From NCBI RefSeq assembly GCF_000144625.1, contig NC_014376.1, forward strand, positions 1,240,001-1,304,000: a stretch of 64,000 nt of DNA, written 5' to 3'. Made by a program: the position numbers and the translations under genes. The notes under the pieces are model-generated. The model saw only the letters and a program-made list of their open reading frames with translations. It made no database searches and had not been told where the DNA came from. The stretch is from [Clostridium] saccharolyticum WM1 (GTDB taxonomy: Bacteria; Bacillota; Clostridia; Lachnospirales; Lachnospiraceae). Below are positions 15,523-23,619 of the stretch, piece after piece (within the stretch, counting starts at the first letter, position 1; each line of letters opens with the position of its first letter).

Positions 15523-16044
15523 ATGCGGCTATTTCATGTAAGTGAAGAAGATAGTATTGATATTTTTAATCCAAGAATTCCAGAAAGAAATGACTTAGAT
15601 AAAAGTGTTGGCTTAGTATGGGCAATAGATGAACAGCGCCTACCAAATTTCCTGACACCAAGAAATTGTCCGAGAATAACATATCATGTTGGGGAGAAAA
15701 CTTCAGTAAAAGACAAAAGAGTTTATTTTACAACACCAGATATTAAGCATGTTGTTATAATCGAAAGTAAATGGTTTGAAGCTATGAAAAATACCAGCCT
15801 ATTCATATATGAGTTTGACCCGAAAGATTTTGAATTGCAGGATAGTATTGCAGGATATTATATATCTAAAGTGAGACAAATACCGATTGCTAAGTATATA
15901 ATCAGTGATTTATTTGCAGCTTTATTTGAAAGAAATGTTGAACTACGAGTTGTAAAGAATCTATGGGATATTTCTGATAGAATTAAAGGAACGACATTAA
16001 ATTGGTCAATATGTCGAATGGGGTATGCACAACCGAGAATGTGA
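15523..16044 (+). CDS. Cassette gene 3: DUF6886-type protein
   Basis: 173 residues beginning MRLFHVSEEDSIDIFNPRIP. This front end, with LVWAIDEQRLPNFLTPRNCP-RITYH further on, matches the small family often listed as DUF6886, found mostly in Firmicutes and of unknown function. I chose the ATG at 15523 because the family starts at this point and a GAAAGTGGG lies just upstream; a GTG at 15505 is possible. Soluble, no obvious catalytic motif. The gene lies between repeat C and terminator 3. Confidence 0.75.
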   Translation: MRLFHVSEEDSIDIFNPRIPERNDLDKSVGLVWAIDEQRLPNFLTPRNCPRITYHVGEKTSVKDKRVYFTTPDIKHVVIIESKWFEAMKNTSLFIYEFDPKDFELQDSIAGYYISKVRQIPIAKYIISDLFAALFERNVELRVVKNLWDISDRIKGTTLNWSICRMGYAQPRM

Positions 16045-16073
16045 GAAATATATGATGCTCAGCTAAAACGTAC

Positions 16074-16114
16074 AAGACCACTAACTATGATATAAAGTTA
16101 GTGGTCTTATTTTT
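16074..16114 (+). terminator. Cassette terminator 3
   Basis: Perfect 12-base stem AAGACCACTAAC (16074-16085) / GTTAGTGGTCTT (16097-16108), loop TATGATATAAA, then ATTTTT. The arm plus loop is a diverged version of the arms of terminators 1 and 2. No repeat follows, so this seems to be the end of the array. Confidence 0.8.
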
Positions 16115-16266
16115 CTATACAAAAAGCTGAAATTGGCCGGAACTCATATCCGGATCGAGGGACATTTCTCCTGAGCCTTAGAACGTATAAAAGATGTAGA
16201 TAAAATAGTATGTCGATTTAGATATCAATTCTCCCCCCAACCCAATTGCGTGATGTTAATGTAAAA

Positions 16267-16464
16267 TCACTTCTGGTAGTTATGCTGACTGGTTAGAAAC
16301 TTGAGTCCGGCAGGAGTTATGACCAGGCGATTCATACAATCATTAAGTTTGCTAATCAGACAGGATTTGCGTTGAAGCATGCGAATTTTTCGGATTTCAG
16401 CAGTGCAATGATATCGGACCAGGATTTTGTTTTGAAATAAATAATTAAAAACTTTATATGACAT
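16267..16464 (-). CDS. Small hypothetical protein
   Basis: 65 residues, basic: MSYKVFNYLFQNKILVRYHC, KSCLISKLNDCMNRLVITPA, then GLKFLTSQHNYQK. A GGGTGATAGGG precedes the ATG. Residue content is coding-like and the end resembles a winged-helix or recombinase tail, but I cannot assign a family. It may be a fragment left at the edge of the accessory region. The bases 16115-16266 hold nothing recognisable. Confidence 0.3.
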   Translation of the reverse strand: MSYKVFNYLFQNKILVRYHCTAEIRKIRMLQRKSCLISKLNDCMNRLVITPAGLKFLTSQHNYQK

Positions 16465-16535
16465 ACCCTATCACCCGGCGTTTCTATACGATAAGCAGTA
16501 AGGCTTAAGGATAGAATTGGCGGGTGTTCAGGCAT

Positions 16536-17528
16536 TCAAAGAAGCTCCTTTAAGCTGCTTTTTTGAAATTGCAATGGTGTTAATCCAATTTGCGTATGGA
16601 AGTGCTGAATAAAATGCGTTGTATTATGAAAGCCGACACATTCACCGATATGCTCTACACTATAATTTGTGGTGGTTAGTAAAAATTTGGCATGATTAAT
16701 ACGAAGCGTAATGATATATTGTTTGATGCTGAATCCAGTATATGTTTTGAAATTTTTGCAGAGAAGGGTTCTGCTGATTCCAAATTGATGCATTAGATGT
16801 TCAATGGTAATATCATCGGCGTAATTATCTCTTACATAAGCAATAATGTTTGCTATTGTATCTGTTTTGGTAGCTGCATGTGATTCATTTGTCTGGGAAG
16901 TCAGCAATTCCGTTAGTAAGATATTCAGGTAACAGGAAATCTGATATTCCCAAAATGGAATATGCTTGGATGCGGCTTTTAATACCTGCATTTGCAGCAT
17001 TTCAAAATTCGGACAATTTTGTTTGGAAAATTTAACATGATTATTTAAAGCAAATTGATCATAAATACATTGGGCATAGCTTCCATTGATATGAAAGATT
17101 GTGCTTGTCCATTTTGTATCCGTTGTTCCGTAATAGTGCGGCTTTTTGCAATCAATCCAATAACCTTCCCCTGGACGTAAAGTATATTTACGTCCGTTAT
17201 ATTCTAAAAAACCTTCTCCTTCCAGCGTATATCTCAGCTCAAAGGAATCTAAATAGGATCGATCGGTGTAGTAACCTTTTCTGGCATCCATAATTAAAAA
17301 TCCTTGTGGATATATCAGATTTTGTTTTGCAGCTTCCGATACCAGGAAGGCAGGATGGTAATGTTCAACGCCATTGATTTGAAAATGTCCCTTTCGAAAG
17401 GGGGTTAAGAGCGCAACGTTATCTGCACCTAACTGCTCAGATAAACGCGGCTGGTGTTTCTCTTTTATTTTTTCATTTGTCATGGTGTTGATACTGATGA
17501 ACGGAATATTGTAATAGTTGTACGCCAT
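16536..17528 (-). CDS. AraC-family regulator of the rhamnoside locus
   Basis: 330 residues. An N-terminal cupin sensor (LRYTLEGEGFLEYNGRKYTL, PGEGYWIDCKKPHYYGTTD) is followed by the AraC double HTH (DDITIEHLMHQFGISRTLLC, SVEHIGECVGFHNTTHFIQH). The ATG at 17528 has AAGGAG seven bases upstream; the frame extends further but without a ribosome binding site. It is divergent from the GPH symporter and GH78 genes across a 135-bp AT-rich gap, which is the usual position for an activator of a sugar operon. The effector is presumably rhamnose or a rhamnoside (inference from the neighbour enzyme). Confidence 0.88.
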   Translation of the reverse strand: MAYNYYNIPFISINTMTNEKIKEKHQPRLSEQLGADNVALLTPFRKGHFQINGVEHYHPAFLVSEAAKQNLIYPQGFLIMDARKGYYTDRSYLDSFELRYTLEGEGFLEYNGRKYTLRPGEGYWIDCKKPHYYGTTDTKWTSTIFHINGSYAQCIYDQFALNNHVKFSKQNCPNFEMLQMQVLKAASKHIPFWEYQISCYLNILLTELLTSQTNESHAATKTDTIANIIAYVRDNYADDITIEHLMHQFGISRTLLCKNFKTYTGFSIKQYIITLRINHAKFLLTTTNYSVEHIGECVGFHNTTHFIQHFHTQIGLTPLQFQKSSLKELL

Positions 17529-17663
17529 AGTAATCTCCTTTTCTATTATTATGTACGATTTATATATTTTTGTAAACAAAAAGTGATTATAAACAAGATA
17601 ATAGTATATTACAATAGATGTGCAAAAGGTAAATAATAATGCATATTTGGAAGGAGAAGGGAA

Positions 17664-19031
17664 ATGAACCACAGGAAAATCGGGACACTGGACTATTTAG
17701 CATATGCCTTGTCAGCGGTGGTATATATATTGCCACAATATTTATTAAGTTCGTTTTTGTCCGCATATTATACGGATGTCGCATTGGTCTCAGCTGGAAC
17801 AATCGGTATGGTAGTACTAGCCATGCGATTCACTGATGGAATCAGTGATCTATTGATGGGAAGAGTCATTGATAAAACAAATACCAGATTTGGAAAGGCA
17901 AGACCATGGCTGCTTGTAGGAACCATCGGATTAACCATTTCGTTGATTTCTATTTTTAATGTACCTGGAACTATGAGCAATGGAGTCAAGATTGTATGGC
18001 TTGCTGTTACATACTTTTTCATTATGACGATTTTTGGTACGGTACAGGGGGTTGCTTCAAATACCATGATTGTTTATCTTACCAAGGATTCCGGAGAGCG
18101 CAATAAGTTTGGAGCTTCCAATATGGCAGGGGTGTATATTGGTGGGTTAGCAGCTACTGCGGTGGCATCTGTGCTGCTGAGCAAACTTGGATATACCCAG
18201 AGCGGATATAGTAAGACTATGTTTATGTATTCTGCAATTGTTTTGGTAGCTGGTACTTTATCGTTTTTACGTTTGAGAGAATTTCAAGAAAACACGGACA
18301 AGATAGAGCAGCCTAAGGTTCCGTTAAAAGCAGTCTTATATGCAATAAGACATAATTCTTATTATATTAATGCTGTAATTGCAGGCTTGCTGATCAATCT
18401 GATCAACGGAATTACCACTGGTATGGGTGTATATTTCTGCAGAGACTTATTTGGGAATCCAGAGTTATACGCTATGGTCACCATTGCCTTACTGGCACCT
18501 ACCCTTCTTGGACTGCCCATGGCTGTAGCGGTTGCAAAGAAAGCAGGTCATCAAAAAACACTGGTTTATGGAAGAATCGGCTATATGATCGGCGTTGCAA
18601 TACAGGCATCTGGCCTGATTAACAGTAACATACCAGTATATTTTGCGGGAGTTGTATTTGCCGGATTATGCGGATCTACTTTTGCAGCCTGCTTTACAGC
18701 AAGGCTTGCTAATATCTGTGATTATGGCGAGTATCAATTCAAGATAAATGCATCAGGTACCTTAATGAGTGCAACAAGCTTCTGTAATAAGATTGGCTTA
18801 GGCTTAGGCGCTACTGTAACTGGATTAATCCTGGAATTGGCTCATTATGATGGAAGTCTGGTTTCAGCAGGAATGGCACAGTCAGCCTATACCATTGGTT
18901 TTGAACGATATGCGGTGGCATTTATTCCGTTGGTGCTTAATCTGATTGTAGTCATTTGCCTTTCCTTTACCAATGTAGATCCAAAACTGGAACAGATGAA
19001 AGCAGAGCTTCTAAAAAAAGGTGAAAAGTAG
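17664..19031 (+). CDS. GPH-family glycoside/cation symporter
   Basis: 455 residues, 12 membrane helices, of the glycoside-pentoside-hexuronide:cation symporter family (MFS_2). Family signatures are MRFTDGISDLLMGRVIDKTN and TRFGKARPWLLVGTIGLTIS, with a middle PKVPLKAVLYAIRHNSYYIN loop before the second half. It imports a sugar or glycoside with H+ or Na+. AAGGAG lies 7 bases before the ATG. The stop codon is one base from the GH78 start, so the two are translated from one message; the partner implies an alpha-L-rhamnoside as substrate. Confidence 0.88.
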   Translation: MNHRKIGTLDYLAYALSAVVYILPQYLLSSFLSAYYTDVALVSAGTIGMVVLAMRFTDGISDLLMGRVIDKTNTRFGKARPWLLVGTIGLTISLISIFNVPGTMSNGVKIVWLAVTYFFIMTIFGTVQGVASNTMIVYLTKDSGERNKFGASNMAGVYIGGLAATAVASVLLSKLGYTQSGYSKTMFMYSAIVLVAGTLSFLRLREFQENTDKIEQPKVPLKAVLYAIRHNSYYINAVIAGLLINLINGITTGMGVYFCRDLFGNPELYAMVTIALLAPTLLGLPMAVAVAKKAGHQKTLVYGRIGYMIGVAIQASGLINSNIPVYFAGVVFAGLCGSTFAACFTARLANICDYGEYQFKINASGTLMSATSFCNKIGLGLGATVTGLILELAHYDGSLVSAGMAQSAYTIGFERYAVAFIPLVLNLIVVICLSFTNVDPKLEQMKAELLKKGEK

Positions 19032-19032
19032 A

Positions 19033-21339
19033 ATGAATCAAATAAATTGGAATCGCTCCTTTATAGAACTTGAGCGAGAGATAGATCCCAAGATCGAGCA
19101 ACCGGCTGTCTATATTAGAAAAAAAGTAGAAATAGAAAAGCCAATCCGGCAGGCTTCCATTTGGATGACAGCTCTTGGTGTATATACTGGATATATGAAT
19201 GGGACGCGGCTTGGAAACCAAAGGCTTACTCCAGGTTACACCGATTATCATTATCGTCTTCAGTTTCAGAAATATGATGTAACAGAACTCTTAAATCAGG
19301 GAACGAATATTATTTCCGCAATAGTAGGAGACGGATGGTATCGGGGATGTATTGATATTGGGAGTATTCGAAATACATATGGAACGAAGACGAAGTTCTT
19401 TGCGATCCTTCAGCTTATGTATGAGGACGGAAGCTGTGAGGATATAGTGACGGATGAATCCTGGAAAGTTACCTCACATGGAGCCCTGCGGGAAAATAAT
19501 TTAAAAACAATAGAACGCTATGATGCAACGATGGAATTGGAAAACTGGATGAAGCCTGAATACGATGATGCCGGGTGGAAGAATGGAATTTCCAGTCAAT
19601 ATCATGGTCGGCTGATACTTCAGGAGGGGGAACAGGTTCTTTGTCATGAGCATTTTGTCCCAACCGTACGGCATACACCAGATGGTAATACCGTGCTTGA
19701 TATGGGTCAGAATTTTGCGGGTCATGTGAAATTTAAGGTCACAGGAAAATCAGGTATTATGGTAACGCTTACCATGGGAGAATGTCTGGATGAACATGGA
19801 GATTTTACTATGAAAAATCTTGTGGCAGAAGGTGCCGGCAGCATAAGCGGAGCGGTAGGACAGCGTCTGGAATATATCTTAAAAGATGGAGAACAGACTT
19901 ATGAACCGCAGTTTTTAATCAGCGGATTCCGGTATGTTCTTCTGGAAAACTGGCCAGAAGAAGTGAAGGCAGAGAATTTTGAGGGAATTGCGGTATACTC
20001 CCAGATTCCGTTTGTTGGAAATTTTACCTGTTCCAATGAATTAGTAAACAAACTGGTGGAAAATGTCAGATGGAGCCAAAAGAGCAATTTCGTAGATATT
20101 CCAGGAGATTGTCCAACAAGAGAACGCTCTGGCTGGACGGCAGATATGTCTGTTTTTTCCAAAACGGCATGCTATATCAGCAATCCAAGAAAATTTCTGA
20201 AAAAATGGCTGAATGATTATGTGTTGGAACAGTCTGAAGATGGGAACCTTCCCTATGTGATTCCTTGTGCGGGAAAACCGCCGGCGCGAAGAGGCTGTAT
20301 GGGCTGGTCGACAGCAATTGCTAATATTTCAGAGGTACTTTACCAGTTCTATGGAGAAAAGGAAGATTTAGAATCGGTATATGATTGCGTAAAACGTTTC
20401 GTAACATTTAATGAGAACCGCGCAAAAAAAAGAAACAAATTATTGTTCTATAAGCATGGAAAACATCGGAAATACATCATCGAAACAGGTTTCCATTATG
20501 GAGAATGGCTGGAACCCGGACATCCAATGTATCAGGATTTTTTTAAAGCAATGTTGTGTCCGGATACCGAGTTTACAACTGCATGGTTCTACACTCTGGT
20601 GACACAGACCGCTCATATGGCAGAGGTTCTTGGAAAAGAAGATGAAAGAAAATCTTATCTGGAGCTTGCTGAGAATATCAAAAAAGCATATGATAAAGAA
20701 TTTTTGAAAAATGGCAGAGTGAAATCAAAGCGTCAATGCAGATATGTACGTCCCCTTGCTCATGGACTCCTAGAGGGTGAATTGGCGAAACAGGCAGCCG
20801 CTGACTTAAATGAAAGGTGCATTGCAAATGATTACCGCATTGGTACCGGTTTTCATACAACATGCAAGGTGCTGGATGTATTATCAGATTATGGCTATAG
20901 AGATACGGCATATGGATTGCTGGAGAATGTGAAACAGCCTGGATGGCTTTATGCGGTAACAAAGGGTGCAACCACAACCTGGGAAAGCTGGGATGGCTTA
21001 ACCGAAGAAGGAAAACCGGTTGATTCCCACAATCATTTTGCCCCGGGAGCGGTGGTATCTTGGCTATTCGAATACTGCGCAGGAATCAGACCTCTGGAAC
21101 CAGGATTTGGTAAAATAAGAATACAGCCTGTTCCTGGTGGCAGCTTTACCTATGTGAACTGCAATTATAACAGTATCAAGGGGGAAATTGTATCCAATTG
21201 GAAAATTTATGACAATAAATTTCAACTGCATGTTGTAGTACCAGAAGGAGTGACGGCTGAAATCATAATGCCAGGCCAAACCAAATACTGTGTTAAGGGA
21301 GGCGATTACACTTATGAAGAAAGCCTTTCCATATGGTGA
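19033..21339 (+). CDS. Alpha-L-rhamnosidase, GH78 family
   Basis: 768 residues, no signal peptide, so an intracellular enzyme acting on imported rhamnosides. N-terminal beta-sandwich domains (TALGVYTGYMNGTRLGNQRL, PGYTDYHYRLQFQKYDVTEL) lead to the (alpha/alpha)6 catalytic domain with DIPGDCPTRERSGWTADMSV, where acidic residues of the GH78 active site lie, then TTWESWDGL and HFAPGAVVSWLFEYCAGI, and a C-terminal beta domain. ATG 19033 is used because AAAGGTG is about ten bases upstream; a GTG at 19021 in the same frame overlaps the symporter. Exact linkage specificity cannot be told. Confidence 0.9.
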   Translation: MNQINWNRSFIELEREIDPKIEQPAVYIRKKVEIEKPIRQASIWMTALGVYTGYMNGTRLGNQRLTPGYTDYHYRLQFQKYDVTELLNQGTNIISAIVGDGWYRGCIDIGSIRNTYGTKTKFFAILQLMYEDGSCEDIVTDESWKVTSHGALRENNLKTIERYDATMELENWMKPEYDDAGWKNGISSQYHGRLILQEGEQVLCHEHFVPTVRHTPDGNTVLDMGQNFAGHVKFKVTGKSGIMVTLTMGECLDEHGDFTMKNLVAEGAGSISGAVGQRLEYILKDGEQTYEPQFLISGFRYVLLENWPEEVKAENFEGIAVYSQIPFVGNFTCSNELVNKLVENVRWSQKSNFVDIPGDCPTRERSGWTADMSVFSKTACYISNPRKFLKKWLNDYVLEQSEDGNLPYVIPCAGKPPARRGCMGWSTAIANISEVLYQFYGEKEDLESVYDCVKRFVTFNENRAKKRNKLLFYKHGKHRKYIIETGFHYGEWLEPGHPMYQDFFKAMLCPDTEFTTAWFYTLVTQTAHMAEVLGKEDERKSYLELAENIKKAYDKEFLKNGRVKSKRQCRYVRPLAHGLLEGELAKQAAADLNERCIANDYRIGTGFHTTCKVLDVLSDYGYRDTAYGLLENVKQPGWLYAVTKGATTTWESWDGLTEEGKPVDSHNHFAPGAVVSWLFEYCAGIRPLEPGFGKIRIQPVPGGSFTYVNCNYNSIKGEIVSNWKIYDNKFQLHVVVPEGVTAEIIMPGQTKYCVKGGDYTYEESLSIW

Positions 21340-21439
21340 TAATTGCTGGTTCCCCATAGCCTTGTGCAAAACGTGTGCCGGAAATTGGGACGCTGAAATG
21401 CAGCCGGATTCTTGAAATATAGCGTATACCCATCAGGAA

Positions 21440-21478
21440 AGGGAGGTTGCTGATATGGCAGTCTCCTTTTCTGTTAGG
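21440..21478 (+). terminator. Probable terminator after GH78
   Basis: AAAGGGAGGTTGC faces GCAGTCTCCTTTT around TGATATG, an imperfect 9-base stem followed by T-rich sequence, 100 bases after the GH78 stop codon. Confidence 0.45.
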
Positions 21479-21565
21479 AATGGGAGTGATATAAGGGAGG
21501 AATTGTGCTATAATTATGACAGAGATTGATAAAATATTCTAATTTGTGAAAGAGGGGCAAAGGGA

Positions 21566-21793
21566 ATGAAAAAATGGATTTGTGTAATCACAGGTATCGT
21601 GGGGGTTGTCCTGACAATCGCAGGTACATGGTTAAAAAAGAATGGTGCTGTTACAATGATAGGCGGGGCCGAAGGTTCAACATCAATGTTTATAGCAGGA
21701 AAGATAAATCCAATAGCTCCATGGGTATTGATATTGATAGGAATTATCATCTTGGCAGGGGGGATCATTATATTTGTAAATCAAGATAAATAG
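21566..21793 (+). CDS. Two-helix membrane miniprotein with an OadB-like motif
   Basis: 75 residues: helix 1 WICVITGIVGVVLTIAGTWL, a loop with MIGGAEGSTSMFIAGKI, helix 2 PWVLILIGIIILAGGIIIFV. The loop resembles the GGADGPT(A/S)IF element near the front of the sodium-pumping decarboxylase beta subunit (OadB/GcdB/MmdB), but the other helices of that 370-residue protein are absent. Short proteins of this sort occur in Lachnospiraceae and their role is not known to me. GAGGGGCAAAGGG precedes the ATG. The next gene is a BFD-like ferredoxin 31 bp on. Confidence 0.55.
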   Translation: MKKWICVITGIVGVVLTIAGTWLKKNGAVTMIGGAEGSTSMFIAGKINPIAPWVLILIGIIILAGGIIIFVNQDK

Positions 21794-21824
21794 CATAAAA
21801 ATAGCAGAAAGGAATCTTTTATTT

Positions 21825-22034
21825 ATGGACAACCAGGAAATCATAGATCAATTAACAAAGGTATGTATCTGCAAAGGAGTTTCCAGACAAACAATAAAAA
21901 AGGCGATTTCAGAAGGTGCAGATACCGTTGAGAAAGTCTGGAGTAAAACCAATACTGGCAATGGCAGTTGCAAAGGAAAACGATGCGGCGAAAAAATTCA
22001 GCAGATTCTGGATCAATGGAATAAAGGCCAATAA
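21825..22034 (+). CDS. BFD-like [2Fe-2S]-binding protein
   Basis: 69 residues, soluble. The cysteine layout CIC near residues 14-16 and SCKGKRC near residues 48-54 fits the Fer2_BFD domain (C-x-C, about 32 residues, C-x4-C) seen in bacterioferritin-associated ferredoxin, NifU and nitrite reductase. A stand-alone domain of this size probably shuttles electrons or stores a cluster. RBS AGAAAGGAAT lies 11-20 bases ahead of the ATG. Its partner cannot be named from the context. Confidence 0.75.
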   Translation: MDNQEIIDQLTKVCICKGVSRQTIKKAISEGADTVEKVWSKTNTGNGSCKGKRCGEKIQQILDQWNKGQ

Positions 22035-22174
22035 CGAATGATCAAAAAGACCATGCATAAAAGAGGTGATTGTTCCCCTTTATACATGGTGTTTTTGGTT
22101 CCGATATTCCGCGGCATTTTTATAGAACGCAGAAGGCAGAAGGAACGGATAGAAAGGAATCAGAAGCAGGCAAA

Positions 22175-22618
22175 TCACGAAGCAGAATCAATATTTTCAA
22201 GCATTTTGCTTAAGGTTGACTTGAAGTTATCCAGATCCTGCTGGGAAAGTCCGTTAAGTACGTCTGACTTAAATTTCTCAGCGATTGCCTGCATTTCAGT
22301 TTCAATTTTTTGCCCGTTACTGGTAAGCGTCAGTAATTTTGTTCTTTTGTCGCTTTCGTTATTTACCCGGTTTACCCAGCCTAAGATTTCCATCTTATCA
22401 ACCAATCGGACGACACTTGGCTCCTTTAACGACATCTTATCCGATAATTGTTTTTGGGTAATCATGTTGTTGTTCTTTATATAATATAATGCAATCCATT
22501 GGGATCTTGTAATATTATGATAGTTCAATCGTTTTTCCAAACAATCAGCTAATTTCCTTGCGCTTCTACAGGTAATAAAAGCAATGCAGTCGTCTAAATC
22601 AAACATAATAATCACCAT
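22175..22618 (-). CDS. MarR-family transcriptional regulator
   Basis: 147 residues. ITRSQWIALYYIKNNNMITQ, KQLSDKMSLKEPSVVRLVDK and MEILGWVNRVNNESDKRTKL make up the winged helix. AGGAAT before the first ATG (22618) and GGTGA before a second ATG (22606) leave the start uncertain by four residues. It lies downstream of and in the same direction as the lipoate genes but is separated from them by a 92-bp gap with its own upstream AT-rich stretch. Target unknown. Confidence 0.85.
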   Translation of the reverse strand: MVIIMFDLDDCIAFITCRSARKLADCLEKRLNYHNITRSQWIALYYIKNNNMITQKQLSDKMSLKEPSVVRLVDKMEILGWVNRVNNESDKRTKLLTLTSNGQKIETEMQAIAEKFKSDVLNGLSQQDLDNFKSTLSKMLENIDSAS

Positions 22619-22710
22619 CTAATTCCTTTTTGTTTATATCCTTTATATTAACATAAAAGGGTTCCTTATACTATCCTTTTTTTGATGGCAGGGCAAAAAT
22701 TTGACAGTTC

Positions 22711-23619
22711 TCAATGGTTTAAAAAGTGCTGGTCCAGACATTCCCATATTGCTGTTTCATTAAAAGGGATACCTATTAGATGATTTTCCCATATCTTAAA
22801 ATCAAAAAGCTGCAGACTGTCGGTGCTGATTTTGGCAGTTTGTATGAATCCATCCGATGATTGAATCGAAACGGATACATTTCCAAAGGAATATTTACGC
22901 TCCAATACAACATCAAAATCCGGAGATTGACCATACAGCCAGTCATATGAGGAGAGGAGTGATTCTAAGGGTGCATCAAAATTAGCTTTGCTGATATACT
23001 CTGTATCTTTGCAGTCAAAGGTCTTAATCAATGCCTCTATTACCTTTTCTGTAGTGATTTCTTTATTAATATCTGATAAATTGATCACCCTGCTTTTAAC
23101 GGATTCAATCCCTTTGGACTTTAACTTTAATATAGATGGAGTAAGTGCTTTTTCCAGCTGGTCAAAATCCACATGGACTAAAATTGTGCCGTGATACATG
23201 TAATTATCGTTGTCCGTATAGTAAGCATGTCCGGAAAATTTTTGGTTTTTATACAGTAAATCATTTCTCCCGCTAAATTCGCAATCAATCCCCAGTTTCA
23301 ACATGGCGGATTGTATAAGCTCGACAAACCGGACATGACCTGCTGAGGCCTCTTTGGTAATAAAGGTAAAATTAACATTTCCCATATCATGATATACGGC
23401 ACCGCCGCCGGAAAATCTGCGTACCGCCTTAATATTATGTTCTTTAAGGTAGGAAAGATTACATTCGGCGTATGGATTCTGGTTTCTTCCTATAATAACA
23501 GAAGCATCATTTTGCCATAAAAACAAGTGAATATCATCATCGGAGGAAAGAAATAACTGGTGTTCGGCAGCGATATTAAAATACGGATCAAATTCTTTTG
23601 AAATTATTATTTTTTTCAT
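22711..23619 (-). CDS. lplA: Lipoate-protein ligase A
   Basis: 302 residues of the biotin/lipoate A/B ligase fold with a C-terminal lipoate-ligase accessory domain. The lipoate loop RRFSGGGAVYHDMGNVNFTF and GRNDLLYKNQKFSGHAYYTD, with the lysine that contacts lipoyl-AMP, are clear. It activates free lipoate with ATP and attaches it to a lysine of a lipoyl domain. The start codon overlaps the stop of the upstream dehydrogenase (TAATG), so the two are translationally coupled; the lipoyl domain on that dehydrogenase is the obvious substrate. Confidence 0.92.
   Translation of the reverse strand: MKKIIISKEFDPYFNIAAEHQLFLSSDDDIHLFLWQNDASVIIGRNQNPYAECNLSYLKEHNIKAVRRFSGGGAVYHDMGNVNFTFITKEASAGHVRFVELIQSAMLKLGIDCEFSGRNDLLYKNQKFSGHAYYTDNDNYMYHGTILVHVDFDQLEKALTPSILKLKSKGIESVKSRVINLSDINKEITTEKVIEALIKTFDCKDTEYISKANFDAPLESLLSSYDWLYGQSPDFDVVLERKYSFGNVSVSIQSSDGFIQTAKISTDSLQLFDFKIWENHLIGIPFNETAIWECLDQHFLNH

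Noticed and set aside
22038..22484. 148-codon plus-strand open frame after the BFD ferredoxin
   Set aside because: Most of it is antisense to the MarR gene at 22175-22618, whose product is clearly recognisable.
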